From assembly GCA_965218775.1 (NCBI GenBank), contig CBDCLS010000006.1:310001-374000 (forward strand): a DNA stretch of 64,000 bases, given 5' to 3'. This stretch comes from CAUZIZ01 sp965218775. GTDB taxonomy: Bacteria > Acidobacteriota > UBA6911 > RPQK01 > JAJDTT01. How positions within the stretch are numbered: the first letter of the stretch is position 1; each line of letters begins with the position of its first letter. Made by a program: the position numbers and the translations under genes. A model generated the notes under the pieces. It searched no databases and was not told the origin of the DNA. It saw only the letters and a program-made list of their open reading frames with translations. Positions 1 through 10,021 of the stretch are shown here, piece by piece.

Positions 1-1385
1 CAGAACTGGTTTCAAGCCTTGCCTCCAGTGCAACCATCGACTGGGATCCAGCGTCTCGAGGCTGAGGCGTTCCTGACTCTGAAGGTGGCGTAGGTTGGCG
101 AACAAAAGAACGGCGAAGGACGCAGTCACGGAAAGATGAAGAGGAAAAAATCCCAGGCAACCGAAGGCTACATAGACGATCCCCACGCAAAGCACCCCTA
201 CCCAGTAATCGCGCGTCCGGAAGAACAGCCGAAGCCCTTTTGCCAACGGGATCAGAAAAATCAAAAGAAACAAGAGTAACCCCACCAACCCAATTCCTCC
301 CAGATCTGCAGATACTCGTTATGGGTCTCACGGTAGCTGCCGGGTTCGGGTAGAAGCTTGAGGCCCCGTCCGAACTCGGTTCCTGCCCGGTGATGGAAAA
401 AGTCCTCCTTGAACGTGTTCAGGCCATACCCCAGCCAGGGACGTTCCTTGATCATGTGCCAGGTGAGGAGGTAGATAGGATAACGGCCCGCCGTTGCCAC
501 CTCCAGTTGACCGCTCTTTACCTGGTTCCAGACCAGTTGGATACGGTAACGAAGGCCGGGCCCGGAAAGCACCAGTCCCAGAAAGACGATGGCGATGATG
601 GCGACAGACCCAAGAAACACCCAAACCCGCTTACGGCTTTCTTGTGTCTTCAATACCCACCAGCAGTGAAGCACCGCCCAGAGCAGGAGAGCGAACCCCA
701 GTGCCAGGAGAGCCGTGAGAGTACGTGTGTAGATCAGGCCGGCGAGATTGATCGTCAGCAGCAAGCCGGACAGGACCCGGATCTTGGTCTCCTCCCGACC
801 CACGACTCCATGAAGTAGGATCAGAGCGCTGAGGCCAAAGAGAAAGCCACCGCTGTTCACATCGCCAATGAATCCGGCTGGGTTCAAGCGGCCTTCCACC
901 AGCTCGCCGGTCGGACGCGCCATCAGCGGGAACAGGCCATAGTATTGGAAGATGCTCACGACTGCATTCAGAGCCATGGCGGCTCCGATCCAGAGCCACA
1001 GTCTCTGCTGCAGGTTGGGAGAAAGAAACTCAATCAGAATGTACAGCAGGGCCACGAAATAAACGATCTGAACGAAGCCCGCCAGCCCCACCTCAGGGCG
1101 CTCCCCCAAAAGGCTGTGAACACCGACGTAGGCGACCGACAAACCCACCAGAGCTTCCCAGCTTTTGGAGAAGAAGCGGACACGGAAACGCCGGGTCAGG
1201 AGGAAGATGGCCGCTAGAATCGGGATCGAAGCGAGGGAGAAGATGTCCTTGGGAGTACGAAACTGCTCCAAGCCATCCAAACTAACAACGAAAGGCAAGA
1301 GAACGAAGAAAACCACGGCTATCCAAAACAGCAGCGGTTCGAGCCCATTCGATGTTTGCTTCTTCTTTGCAGTCTTATATTTCAA
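1..1385 (-). CDS. O-antigen ligase family membrane protein (partial, frameshifted)
   Basis: Multi-pass membrane protein with the layout of Wzy/WaaL-type O-antigen polymerases and ligases: about ten hydrophobic segments and the conserved late region GRYPIYLLTWHMIKERPWLGYG followed by ETHNEYLQIWEELG. Such proteins join or polymerise polysaccharide on lipid carriers at the periplasmic face. Read as written, the frame stops at 261-263 with ...GWWGYSCFF. Adding one G to the GGG run (minus strand, 289-291) restores the typical ...EELGLVGLLLFLLIFLIPLAKG, which then stays open to base 1. The gene is therefore probably one base short in the sequence and continues past the left edge. It starts at ATG 1385 and is divergent from the ABC exporter, with a 163-bp shared upstream region. 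Ligase versus polymerase cannot be decided here. Confidence 0.8.
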
Positions 1386-1548
1386 GAAACCGGTGATATA
1401 CTCCGTGGACGATGTGTTGCGGCCCCGGTGAAGCGGCGAGCGTACCAGAAAATGCTTCCGGCCGAGGCTCCTGCATCGCCTTCATATCCCACTTTCGAGC
1501 CTCATCTGTAGCGCCTTCCCTCTTGCTGCGGTGGAGCACCTAGAATAG

Positions 1549-2334
1549 ATGTTTGCGACGCTCTTGTACAACAAGTACCTGGTCCGGGAGTTGGTAAGCC
1601 GTGACGTGAGAGGTCGTTACGTGGGCTCGATCATCGGTGTCTTCTGGTCTGTCCTCAACCCGCTTCTTCAGCTTGCACTCTACACCGTGGTGTTCTCCAC
1701 GGTCTTGAACATCCGCTTTGAAGACGATCCTTCCTGGGGACCATTTGCACTCTATCTCTTTGCTGCTCTGCTCCCCTGGATGGCTCTCCAGGAAGGGATC
1801 ATACGATCGTCCCGCAGTTTCATCGAGAATGCCCACCTCATCAAGAAACTGCGCTTTCCGCTCGAGACGCTGCCCTTTAGCGTCGTGCTTTCCTCCTTTA
1901 TCCACCAACTCCTTGGCACAGTCGTCTTCGTGCTTGTGTTGATTGCTATACAAGCCTTCGACGCCAGGTTTTTCGCGCTGGTTTTCCTTTTGTTCGTTTT
2001 TCAAGTCATCATGACTTACGGCCTTGCCGTCACGGTGGCGTGTTTGAACGTCTTCTTCCGGGATATCGCTCAGATTCTTGGAGTTCTCTTCATGCTGATG
2101 TTCTGGGTAACTCCAATCGTGTATCCGAAGAGCAAAGCGCCCGACCTGTTCCAGACGCTCCTGAACTGCAACCCCCTGACTCATATGGTGGAAGCCTATC
2201 GATTCGTATTTCTCGGAAACCCGGCACCTTCAACCTGGGGTGTCCTTTACTGGATACTGTTCTCCTTTGGAGCCTACCTCGTCGGACAATTCGTCCTGAG
2301 TCGATCTCGCCACGAACTGGTTGACCTGCTATGA
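1549..2334 (+). CDS. wzm: polysaccharide ABC exporter, permease (Wzm-like)
   Basis: 261-residue ABC-2 type permease with six predicted membrane segments. The N-terminal pattern LVSRDVRGRYVGSIIGVFWSVLNPLLQL is characteristic of the Wzm/KpsM/TagG family that moves undecaprenyl-linked O-antigen or similar polysaccharide across the inner membrane. Length is normal for the family. The stop codon overlaps the start of the ATPase gene (ATGA), so the two are translationally coupled. Together with the ligase-like gene and nearby glycosyltransferases this supports an ABC-dependent polysaccharide pathway. The exact polymer is unknown. Confidence 0.9.
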   Translation: MFATLLYNKYLVRELVSRDVRGRYVGSIIGVFWSVLNPLLQLALYTVVFSTVLNIRFEDDPSWGPFALYLFAALLPWMALQEGIIRSSRSFIENAHLIKKLRFPLETLPFSVVLSSFIHQLLGTVVFVLVLIAIQAFDARFFALVFLLFVFQVIMTYGLAVTVACLNVFFRDIAQILGVLFMLMFWVTPIVYPKSKAPDLFQTLLNCNPLTHMVEAYRFVFLGNPAPSTWGVLYWILFSFGAYLVGQFVLSRSRHELVDLL

Positions 2335-3530
2335 ACCCAGCCGTTCGGGTCTCACAGCTGTCCAAGGTCTACAAACACTATTGGGGCCCCCGAAGTCTCT
2401 TCAAAGAGATGGTACTTCGAGTTCCCTCTCACCAGCAATTCTGGGCCCTCAAGGAAATCAGCTTTGAGGTCGGCGAGGGAGAAGCCTTTGGGATCATCGG
2501 AGAAAATGGAGCCGGCAAGACTACCCTTCTCCAGATTCTTGCGGGCGCGACCTCCCCTACCTCGGGATCGGTGGACCTCGAGGGCAAAGCCAGCGCCCTG
2601 TTAGAGCTGACGGCGGGATTTCACCCCGATTTTACGGGTCGGGAGAACATCTATTTCAACGGTGCACTGGCCGGTCTCAGCCGTGACCAGATTCAGCAGA
2701 GCGAGTCGGAAATCATCGACTTCAGTGAATTGAAGGAGTTCATCGACAAGCCGGTAAAGACTTATTCATCCGGAATGTACGTCCGCCTGGGTTTTGCCCT
2801 CGCCACCGGCTTCGACCCCACGATCCTGGTCATCGATGAAGCCCTCGCGGTGGGAGATCAGCGTTTTCAGAAAAAGTGCACGGATCGGATTTTGAGCTTC
2901 AAGCGGAAGGGATGTACCATCCTCTTTTGCTCTCACAATCTGTACCAGGTCAAAACCCTCTGTGAACGGGCTATCTGGTTGAAAAGAGGCCGTATTGCAG
3001 CCCAGGGCGGAGCACAGGAGGTAGTGGATCGCTATACAGACTATGTACGAGAGGATGAGCCGAACTCTCTATCTTCGCCAGCGGTAGAACCAGACCGCGA
3101 TTCCAAAAAGCAGGTCTGTTGGATCGAAAAGACGGTGTTAAGTGGCACTGAGCAACGCCCCAGCACTGAATTCCAGAGCGGTGATACGCTTCAGCTGGAT
3201 ATTTGGTGCTACTTTGGACCAGGTTTTGAGGGGATTCCGGCGGTGGCGGTCGCTCTTGTCCGAAACGACGGCGTCTGTGTCTACACCGCCAGCAGCGATA
3301 CCTCCGGAGATTCCCTGCGCCAGGAGAGTCCCGACCACTACCATGCCCGAGTCGTGTTCCCCGAAACTCCGCTGCTATCAGGCCGATACTATCTCAATGT
3401 GGTTGCGAGCGACCAGGAGAAGCTCCAGGCCTACGACATCGTCGAGCGCGCCCAAACCTTCACCATTTCCTCAACGGACCGTGGTGTCGGTCTGGTCAAG
3501 CTTCAGCACTACTGGATCGATCCGAAGTAG
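2331..3530 (+). CDS. wzt: polysaccharide ABC exporter, ATPase with C-terminal Wzt domain
   Basis: 399-residue ATPase partner of the permease. Walker A GENGAGKTT lies at about residues 57-65, the signature YSSGMYVRLGFA at about 148-159, and Walker B ILVIDEALAVGD follows. The nucleotide-binding domain ends near residue 240. The remaining roughly 150 residues resemble the beta-sandwich Wzt_C domain that recognises the non-reducing end of the finished O-antigen chain in Escherichia coli O8/O9a-type systems. It starts inside the permease stop codon. Its 3' end overlaps the convergent gene on the other strand by 22 bp. Confidence 0.9.
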   Translation: MNPAVRVSQLSKVYKHYWGPRSLFKEMVLRVPSHQQFWALKEISFEVGEGEAFGIIGENGAGKTTLLQILAGATSPTSGSVDLEGKASALLELTAGFHPDFTGRENIYFNGALAGLSRDQIQQSESEIIDFSELKEFIDKPVKTYSSGMYVRLGFALATGFDPTILVIDEALAVGDQRFQKKCTDRILSFKRKGCTILFCSHNLYQVKTLCERAIWLKRGRIAAQGGAQEVVDRYTDYVREDEPNSLSSPAVEPDRDSKKQVCWIEKTVLSGTEQRPSTEFQSGDTLQLDIWCYFGPGFEGIPAVAVALVRNDGVCVYTASSDTSGDSLRQESPDHYHARVVFPETPLLSGRYYLNVVASDQEKLQAYDIVERAQTFTISSTDRGVGLVKLQHYWIDPK

Positions 3531-4765
3531 TCCGCAGCCTCTCGGTAAACATCCGAGACCTGCATTTCCAGAAGCTCCTTCGGACTAAGCTTCTGGGCCA
3601 AGCTTTCCGCGAAGGAATGGCCAAGTACCCGACCCGGGTGCGGCGCCTTGTCGAAAAGACCCGCCATGAAGACTGGAGCAGCCTTCATCAAATTCTCCTG
3701 GATCTCCCGAGAATATTTTGAACGTTCGTTCTCTACCTTCTCAATCGCACCTTCAGATAGCAGCAGGCGGGACGACGGATCCGACGAATACTTCAACCTG
3801 CCGGCCAGATAAGAGCGAATGCCATCCTTGTAGAGCTCCAGGGCGACCGCTCCCATATTGGGGTAGTTCAAAAGAATCGCGGTCATGAACACCTGTTGAG
3901 CAATGAAATAGGGGAGCTGCTCGGAGGACCATCGCTTCGCCTCTTCTTGAACGTCTACGAGTGTGATAAGACCCCCTGCAATCTCTCTGGTCTGACTCTT
4001 GAAGCCCTTGATAGGAGGCATTGTAATCAGGGAGTTCAGAAGACCCACCTCCTTGTACTCTTTCGTCAGGTCCTTTCGAACCTTCTCGTAGACTTCCGCG
4101 AAATTGGCGGCTGCAGCCCTGAACTCTGGCCGCTGCACGATCCGTTGAATGCTTCCAAGTTGATCCCTGGGCAGTTCCCGGTTGAATACCTTCTCACCGT
4201 ATAGGAAATCATGAATGACCGTATAAAACCCGGGCACTACCGTCTCTTCCCAGAACTTAACGAAGGCCTCCTCTCCAGGGGGAGACTCTCGCGCCAGGAA
4301 CCCTGCGAAATCGATCAGTCCTTGCTCGGTGCGCAGCTTCTTCAGCCCCTTGAAAAGCTCCCAATCGCCAGATCCGTGTATCCGAAATCCCTTCAGATCA
4401 CCATCCTGCGGGTACTGAGGGTGAAAGAGCAGCCAGTCACCCGTCAGCTGATTCCCGTTCCGTTCCGCATCCAACTTGACGGGCTTCCCACTGAGATCCA
4501 GCCGAATCTTGAGCTGATTCCCACGTATTTCCAGCTTCTCAGTGGGCTGTGTTGCCCATCCAGCGCGGTAGAGGATCGTCTTTGCTTCCTTACCACCATC
4601 TGGAACGAACACGTGAAAAACGATCGGGCCCACCAGAGTGGATCGCTGCTCCAACCGCCAAAGCCCCACCCAACTCGAGGACGTATCCCCTGACCAAAGC
4701 CACGCAGTAGTGAATAGCCACATGAAGGACGCAAAAGTGATTGTCCTGAGGATCATACTCTTCAT
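3509..4765 (-). CDS. exported protein of unknown function
   Basis: 418 residues with an N-terminal signal peptide (MKSMILRTITFASFMWLFTT). I do not recognise a named family. Residues 30-150 look like a beta-rich module. The C-terminal half is helical. Within it, FIAQQVFMTAILL followed about 15 residues later by KDGIRSYLAGRL resembles the helix spacing of small gluzincin-type peptidases (HExxH then EGxA), but the histidines and glutamate are absent. If related, it would be catalytically dead. This is a speculative reading. The gene is convergent with the Wzt gene and overlaps its 3' end by 22 bp. Confidence 0.7.
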   Translation of the reverse strand: MKSMILRTITFASFMWLFTTAWLWSGDTSSSWVGLWRLEQRSTLVGPIVFHVFVPDGGKEAKTILYRAGWATQPTEKLEIRGNQLKIRLDLSGKPVKLDAERNGNQLTGDWLLFHPQYPQDGDLKGFRIHGSGDWELFKGLKKLRTEQGLIDFAGFLARESPPGEEAFVKFWEETVVPGFYTVIHDFLYGEKVFNRELPRDQLGSIQRIVQRPEFRAAAANFAEVYEKVRKDLTKEYKEVGLLNSLITMPPIKGFKSQTREIAGGLITLVDVQEEAKRWSSEQLPYFIAQQVFMTAILLNYPNMGAVALELYKDGIRSYLAGRLKYSSDPSSRLLLSEGAIEKVENERSKYSREIQENLMKAAPVFMAGLFDKAPHPGRVLGHSFAESLAQKLSPKELLEMQVSDVYREAADYFGSIQ

Positions 4766-4870
4766 CTCCTTTGTCAGGATCTAGCTTACCGAAGTTCTCC
4801 TGCCGAGATCAAAGAACCTGTTTAAATAGAGGATGTTAGTTGTACTTCACTGGCATAGCAGCAGGCGATC

Positions 4871-4889
4871 ACCGGAGACAGGCTCCGGT
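4871..4889. repeat. short inverted repeat in the intergenic gap 4766-5238
   Basis: ACCGGAG / CTCCGGT, a 7-bp stem with a 5-nt loop. It lies in a 473-bp gap with no convincing gene. There is no T-run on either side, so it is not a clear intrinsic terminator. Apart from this and the 5037-5188 element I see no other structure in the gap. Confidence 0.4.
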
Positions 4890-5036
4890 CAGCTCGGATT
4901 CAAACCAGGCCCGGGGGGATTGTAGGAGTTAAGATCGGTCTAAAAGAAAATTGAGCTTCGTTTCGAAGGGATAATGCCGATGAATGATTGGTAGATGGTT
5001 TTCAAGAAAGATTGTGCTTGCACGTTCTTCTTGCCG

Positions 5037-5188
5037 ATGAAGTTTCATCAGGTTAGTAGTCCCCCAGCGGTGCTGCCCCATTCTGGGTCCGGCGTAGCGG
5101 TGGCCTCCAGGCCGCCGTCCGAGCCAAAGGCTCAGAACAATAAGACTTCGGCCTGGAGGCCAAAGCTACTTCTGCAAATGAAGTTTCA
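5037..5188. repeat. 130-bp intergenic element with inverted repeat, flanked by 11-bp direct repeats
   Basis: ATGAAGTTTCA occurs at 5037-5047 and again at 5178-5188, bracketing 130 bp. Inside, 5094-5113 (GTAGCGGTGGCCTCCAGGCC) and 5150-5169 are inverted repeats matching at about 18 of 20 positions. The 12-bp core GGCCTCCAGGCC / GGCCTGGAGGCC is perfect. The layout is that of a small non-autonomous inserted repeat or REP-like unit. No protein is encoded. Confidence 0.55.
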
Positions 5189-5238
5189 GCTTAATTGACG
5201 CGAAACCTGAGCAGCCTCGGTCTCCAAGCCGAACTTCT

Positions 5239-8200
5239 CTATTCAGTCTCTGGGTTGACGAACGGGACCTGGCCCTCAATTGCGGCCAGAAACTCTGAGA
5301 GATAGTCCCCGAAGAGCGCAAAAACCAGAACAAGCTCATCGCTGATGATCTTCAGATGGCCCTTGACCTGCTCAAAACCGAAACCGAACAAATCGGCGTC
5401 ATTGAGGAGTCGGACCAAACGATTCCCAGCAGCGATCGTTACCGTCCGCTGCGCGGTGAGCTCACCGTCTTCGGAGTAGGCCTGAATAGTGACCTCGGCG
5501 GGGTTGATTCCCGGCACTAGAATTGACAATCCGGTGAACATCTGCAGTGCGACCGACTGGGCCACTTGAAGCAGCAAAGTCTCCTTATGACCATCTTTGA
5601 TCATGGGAAGGGTGGAGCGGAACTTTCCATCGTTCCCGGTAAAGCTGACCACACCCACCAGGGTCGCAGCCTGCTCGACGATTCCCACGGTGCCGCCACT
5701 TGCTTGCAACTTCAGATGGCCGCTCATGAGCCCTGTGGGCTGCAGATCGAGCAGCTGTTTGGCGCTCGCCACGAACAACTCCATGGGCAGGACCTCGACC
5801 GAGGCAGATCCCAGCTCGTTGGAGAGGTCGTCATAGGCCATGATTTGGATAGTCGCCTTGTTGAAGCCTGTGTTGAGTATCCGGATTTCGGTGTCTCCAT
5901 CACCTGCATCGGCGAACAGGTGAGGAACCACCAACAGTCGGGTATTGATCCCCAGCTGAGCAGTCATGGAGGAGAAGTTCTGCTCTCGAGCATAGAATAA
6001 GAAGCCACTCACCGGCACTACATCGGTCGAGACCTCCACGAAACACTCTCCGCACTCGAGCCCAGGATCGTCATAGATCTCATCCAGAGTTCCCACAATA
6101 GACCCAAACGCGGCAATCGGAAGTGTGGTCTCGCGGAGAAGGGCACCCGATTGGTCGTAGAGCCGAATCCGGACGGCCGGGTCTGCTTCGTCCTTCGTGT
6201 TCAGGATAAAGAGCAGAGTCGCCTCACTCGTCCCATTTTGCCGGGCGAGAGGGAAGAAGAGTAGCTTGGACTCATGGAGAGTCCCGCCGATGCCGTCCAG
6301 GTTCCTCGAGTCGTAGGTTCCAACCATGAAGAAACCCTGGATGGGACCATGCTGCCCCTGAGCGACAATAGAGACGGCATCAGCCCCCGGGCCCAGGATC
6401 TCCTGAGTCAAGAAGGCATCCTGTCCCTGGGACTCCAAGGGAGGTACCAACGGCACATTGGCCGTTTCGTTTCCATCCGAGTCCCGACCAGAAAGAGTGA
6501 TCTGGTTTGAGCTCGGGCCGAGACTCACCAGTGCCGCACTGACGTAACTCCCCTGGAAGCTAGGATGCTGCGTCCCCAACGCGGCAGGGAGGATCACGGA
6601 ATTGAGTACCACGGTTTCCACAGATATCTTGAAGGTGACTTCAGAGCCTGAGAGCCCGTCGTGTACCTCAAACTTGATAAAGACTTCCGCATTCTCTTCG
6701 ACCGTGGGCAGCGTTATGGTGGTGGTGATCTCATTGGTCGTACTGAACACCACCGCCGGCCCCGCCAATTGTGTCCAGCGATAGTAGAGGGGAGAATCAC
6801 CGTCAAAATCAACGGCGGAGCCGCTTAGGGTCAGGGTCCCGCCCGAGACCCCGTTCTGATCCGAAATGGGATCGATAGAGGGCGCAGTGTTGTTGGTGAC
6901 GGTAATCGCGACCTGGTCCTTGGCCACTTCCGACCCATCACTCACGGTGAGCTCGAAGACCAGAACTACATCGTCACCACCTTGAGGAAGATCGGGCGCC
7001 ACAAAGGACGTAGCTGGCGTATTCGAGGAGGAAAGGGCGACACCGGTACCGGATAACTGCGCCCACCCATAGGTCAGGGGGTCCTGGTCCGGATCACTGG
7101 CCTGTCCCGTCAAGTCAACCGTCGATCCCTCACCCACCGTCTGATCCGGGCCCGCGTCCGCGGTGGGAGGACCGTTGTCTGCCTGAATGGTGACAAATAG
7201 CGGGTCTTCGCTTCCACAGCCCAATGGATCAGTAACCCTTAGAAGCAGGACAATGGTGGTGGTCTCGCTCACCACCGGCGCCGTGAAACTCACCGTCTGT
7301 ATGTTCTGTTGCAGGTTAATGGTGAGGCCTTTACTGTCTTGAACCTCCCACTGGAAAAAAGGTTTGTCTACGACGATACCACCCACTTCAGCGACCGAGT
7401 TGTCAGGATCAGAGCCCGCTCCGATAATCTGGATGAACTGGCCCGACCCGACGGTACGACTCGGCCCGGCGTTGGCCGTTGCCGGCGCGTTCCCAGATAT
7501 ATTGCAAGGGAGAACCACCGGATCTGGATCCGGCCCAGGATCATCAGGGTCGGGGCCAGGGCCTCCGCCCCCTGGGGCGACCACGGTTACAGTGGTGTTG
7601 GAACAAACTGGCCCATTCTGGCCGTCGTCGGCACAGAACTGAAAAGTCAGGATTTTTGGATCACTGGGGGCGACAAAGGTTGCCGTGAGTGAAGTGGCTC
7701 CGTTGAGCTGAATGCCACCACTTCCCCCGGTGCCTCCTACAAGCGTCCACGAGACGGTGGTGGAATCTCCATCTGGATCAAAAACGGTGCCTCGGAGCGT
7801 TACCGTCTGGTTGAACTGAACCGACTGATTCGACCCGGCGCTCACAGTCGGAGGTCGGTTGACAACTGAACCAGTCCGGGCAAACCAGACCTCTACGAGC
7901 ACCGAATTATTGGCGTCGTAAGGCGGGTTGGGAGCGGATGCGTCGACCCCAGGCTCACCCGGGCAACCATTGACCTGGCCACATTGAGGGGCAAACCTTG
8001 CCAATTCAGAATGGTGACCGAAGGCCTGGGCCCGTTGCAACCGAAACAGAGTACGTCCAATTGCCCAATGAGGGACTGGTTGGCGTGAAAGGTTGTCTGT
8101 GGATTCAGCCCGTTGACCTCTGAGGATCCCGGAGCAAACCTCGGATTGATCGTGTCGCCAATCTTCAGGAGAACTGCGTTCGCATCCTGGACCGGGATCG

Positions 8201-8396
8201 GATTGCTCTGGGTACCCACAAAGCCAGCAGGCAAACCCCATCTGCCATTTCCCAGATCGATAGTGTTGGCGCTACCACTTGGGGTTACAACCTGGACAAT
8301 AGGACGGGAAAAAGCGGAGACAGAGACCGAAACTGCGAGTAGCAGAAAGGCCACCAAGTTTCGATTAACGGGGAACCACAAGGAAGCTCCTTTCAC
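5239..8396 (-). CDS. secreted PKD/Ig-like repeat protein (frameshifted)
   Basis: A large secreted protein. The N-terminus reads MKGASLWFPVNRNLVAFLLL..., a signal peptide, from GTG at 8396. A TTG at 8381 preceded by GGAG is an alternative start. After the signal peptide there are at least four PKD/Ig-like modules, each with motifs such as SAGSNQSVQ, ADAGPDQTVGEGSTVDLTG and SDPDQDPLTYGW. A roughly 450-residue beta-rich C-terminal part lacks recognisable repeats. The signal-peptide frame runs out near 7893-7990, while the main frame has no credible start. One extra T in the TTT run (minus strand, 7993-7995) joins them as ...ILNWQGFAPQCGQVNGC.... The start lies just after the stop of the sialidase-like gene, so the two are likely co-transcribed. 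Role probably adhesion or surface structure (inference). Confidence 0.75.
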
Positions 8397-8403
8397 CTCC
8401 ACC

Positions 8404-9894
8404 TCACTCCGGCTGCTTCGACCCTGAACGAGAGGCACTCTCTCGAAGTCGCACCCGTGTCAGGATCAGATTCCCCAGCGACTTGCGCCGATTCTGACCC
8501 GGAATGGCAATGGCCTCGAACTGATTGTACAGGATAAAGAGTTCGTTGTCACTTACTTGGCGAACTCGGGGCCACAGACTCTCCTTGGTCCCGTCGTCTT
8601 GGCTCACTGCCAGCACTTCCTCGAAACCTTCAATCAGCTTCTGGCTCCAGGATACGTAGATCTTTGGCTTTCCCTCCAGAGTCTTCTTAGAGTAGACGGC
8701 AACACAACCGTCGCTGCCGAAGGGCACCACCTCGAAACCACGGAAGCTGAGCAAGTTATCCAGACTTCCTGTCAACGATTGCTTCATGGACGAATCCGCG
8801 TCCCCTCCTGACCTATCCTGGGGATGAAGTCGATACAACAACCGCTCCCCCCGCTGCCACAACAGCTCCCGATAATCGCTCCACGACACCAGCAGTGTAT
8901 CACGGACCTGTGCGCTCTTTAGAGTAACCCGGCTCACGGGCTCCTGGTAGAGCAACCGATCTGCTTGCCAGGATTTACCTCCATCGTCAGAAGAATCCAC
9001 ATAAATCGAGCTCTTTCGGCCACCAGTCTCTAGCCATGAGACCTGAATCCTGTCGTGGTCGAGCTGGACAACGGGATCGGATAAGATGCGGGTCAGGTCG
9101 TCGTTCAGAGCGATTGCCTCACTCCACGACTTTCCTCCGTCTTCAGTCTGGGAAAAGACCACTGCCCTGCCCCCAGGCGTGGGATCCAGCCAGGTGAGGT
9201 ACGCCTTTCCCTCCTCCCCCGCGACTAGCCTCGGCCGGTTCACCGAGGCCACTCTCTCCTCTCCGTTGTGAACGTCGACCTGCTCCCAGCTCTCGCCCCG
9301 ATCTCCACTGCGAAACAAGATGATCCGCTCCTGGTCCTCCCTGTTCCGCTGGTTGGAAATACAGAGGTATAAGTTTCCCTGCTCATCGCCTTGTAGGACG
9401 GGCACTCTGCTCACGACAATCCCTGCATCAAGTTTGTGGACATCGGACCAGCTACCGCCCCCATCCTCAGACCCTCGATACCTGAGTCCCACCCGCTCCG
9501 ACTCCCCGCTTCTTTCATGAGCCAACCAGGCATAGTGGATCTTGCCCTCTCGTCCCACCCAGATAGCTGGAGCGCGGTTCAGAAGGTCCTCCTCGCTGAG
9601 CCGTACCAATTCGTCCCACCGGTCTTCGTCTGGGAGGAATCTGCGAAAGAAAACGTCCGTCACCCTCTTTCCTCTAAGCACCCCCGAGAAGCCGACATAG
9701 ACCTCTCCCGAGGGACCCACCTCAATCCGATTATGGTTGGCTCCACCTTCCTCGAAGGCTCTCAGTTCGGAAGAATTGAGCCGGAAATGGGAGACGACTT
9801 CAAAGCCTTTGGCGGGCAGCTGCCCAGACACCAGCATTAGAGTCAGACCCCAGAAAGCGCAATGGGATGACTTCAGGATTCTCTTTCTTCTCAT
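8404..9894 (-). CDS. secreted sialidase-like Asp-box (BNR) protein
   Basis: About 496 residues from ATG 9894 (MRRKRILKSSHCAFWGLTL), giving a clear signal peptide. An upstream in-frame start at 10011 would run through the terminator hairpin and is rejected. Four Asp-box motifs of the form SxDxGxxW are visible (SEDGGGSW, SGDRGESW, QTEDGGKSW, SDDGGKSW), the hallmark of sialidase-fold six-bladed propellers. The catalytic residues of true sialidases (Arg triad, Tyr/Glu pair) are not obvious. It may bind or cleave glycans, or be a non-enzymatic propeller. It is followed on the same strand by the PKD-repeat gene. Confidence 0.8.
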   Translation of the reverse strand: MRRKRILKSSHCAFWGLTLMLVSGQLPAKGFEVVSHFRLNSSELRAFEEGGANHNRIEVGPSGEVYVGFSGVLRGKRVTDVFFRRFLPDEDRWDELVRLSEEDLLNRAPAIWVGREGKIHYAWLAHERSGESERVGLRYRGSEDGGGSWSDVHKLDAGIVVSRVPVLQGDEQGNLYLCISNQRNREDQERIILFRSGDRGESWEQVDVHNGEERVASVNRPRLVAGEEGKAYLTWLDPTPGGRAVVFSQTEDGGKSWSEAIALNDDLTRILSDPVVQLDHDRIQVSWLETGGRKSSIYVDSSDDGGKSWQADRLLYQEPVSRVTLKSAQVRDTLLVSWSDYRELLWQRGERLLYRLHPQDRSGGDADSSMKQSLTGSLDNLLSFRGFEVVPFGSDGCVAVYSKKTLEGKPKIYVSWSQKLIEGFEEVLAVSQDDGTKESLWPRVRQVSDNELFILYNQFEAIAIPGQNRRKSLGNLILTRVRLRESASRSGSKQPE

Positions 9895-9966
9895 TTGTCG
9901 CTTGCGATTCCTTCTAACCTGTTGTCTTGGAATTTGGAATCTTCTCTCCGGCAAAACCTTACCCTC

Positions 9967-10000
9967 AAAAAAAAGGGGAGGCCGCCATGGCCTCCCCTTT
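9967..10000 (-). terminator. intrinsic terminator of the 10022-11455 gene
   Basis: On the minus strand AAAGGGGAGGCC and GGCCTCCCCTTT (9989-10000 and 9972-9983) form a perfect 12-bp stem with a 5-nt loop, followed by a run of eight T. It begins 21 bp past the stop codon at 10022. It separates that gene from the sialidase-like gene and rules out the longer N-terminus for the latter. Confidence 0.88.
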
Positions 10001-10021
10001 CTTGTTGGCACAACCGAGACA

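Noticed and set aside
1540..2184. 214-residue minus-strand open frame opposite the Wzm gene
   Set aside because: Highly charged, no family features, and fully antisense to a clear permease.
4995..5198. 67-residue open frame in the 4766-5238 gap
   Set aside because: Runs through the inverted-repeat unit, with no ribosome site or family resemblance.
9895..10011. N-terminal extension of the sialidase-like protein from 10011
   Set aside because: It would translate the upstream gene's terminator hairpin and would bury the signal peptide.
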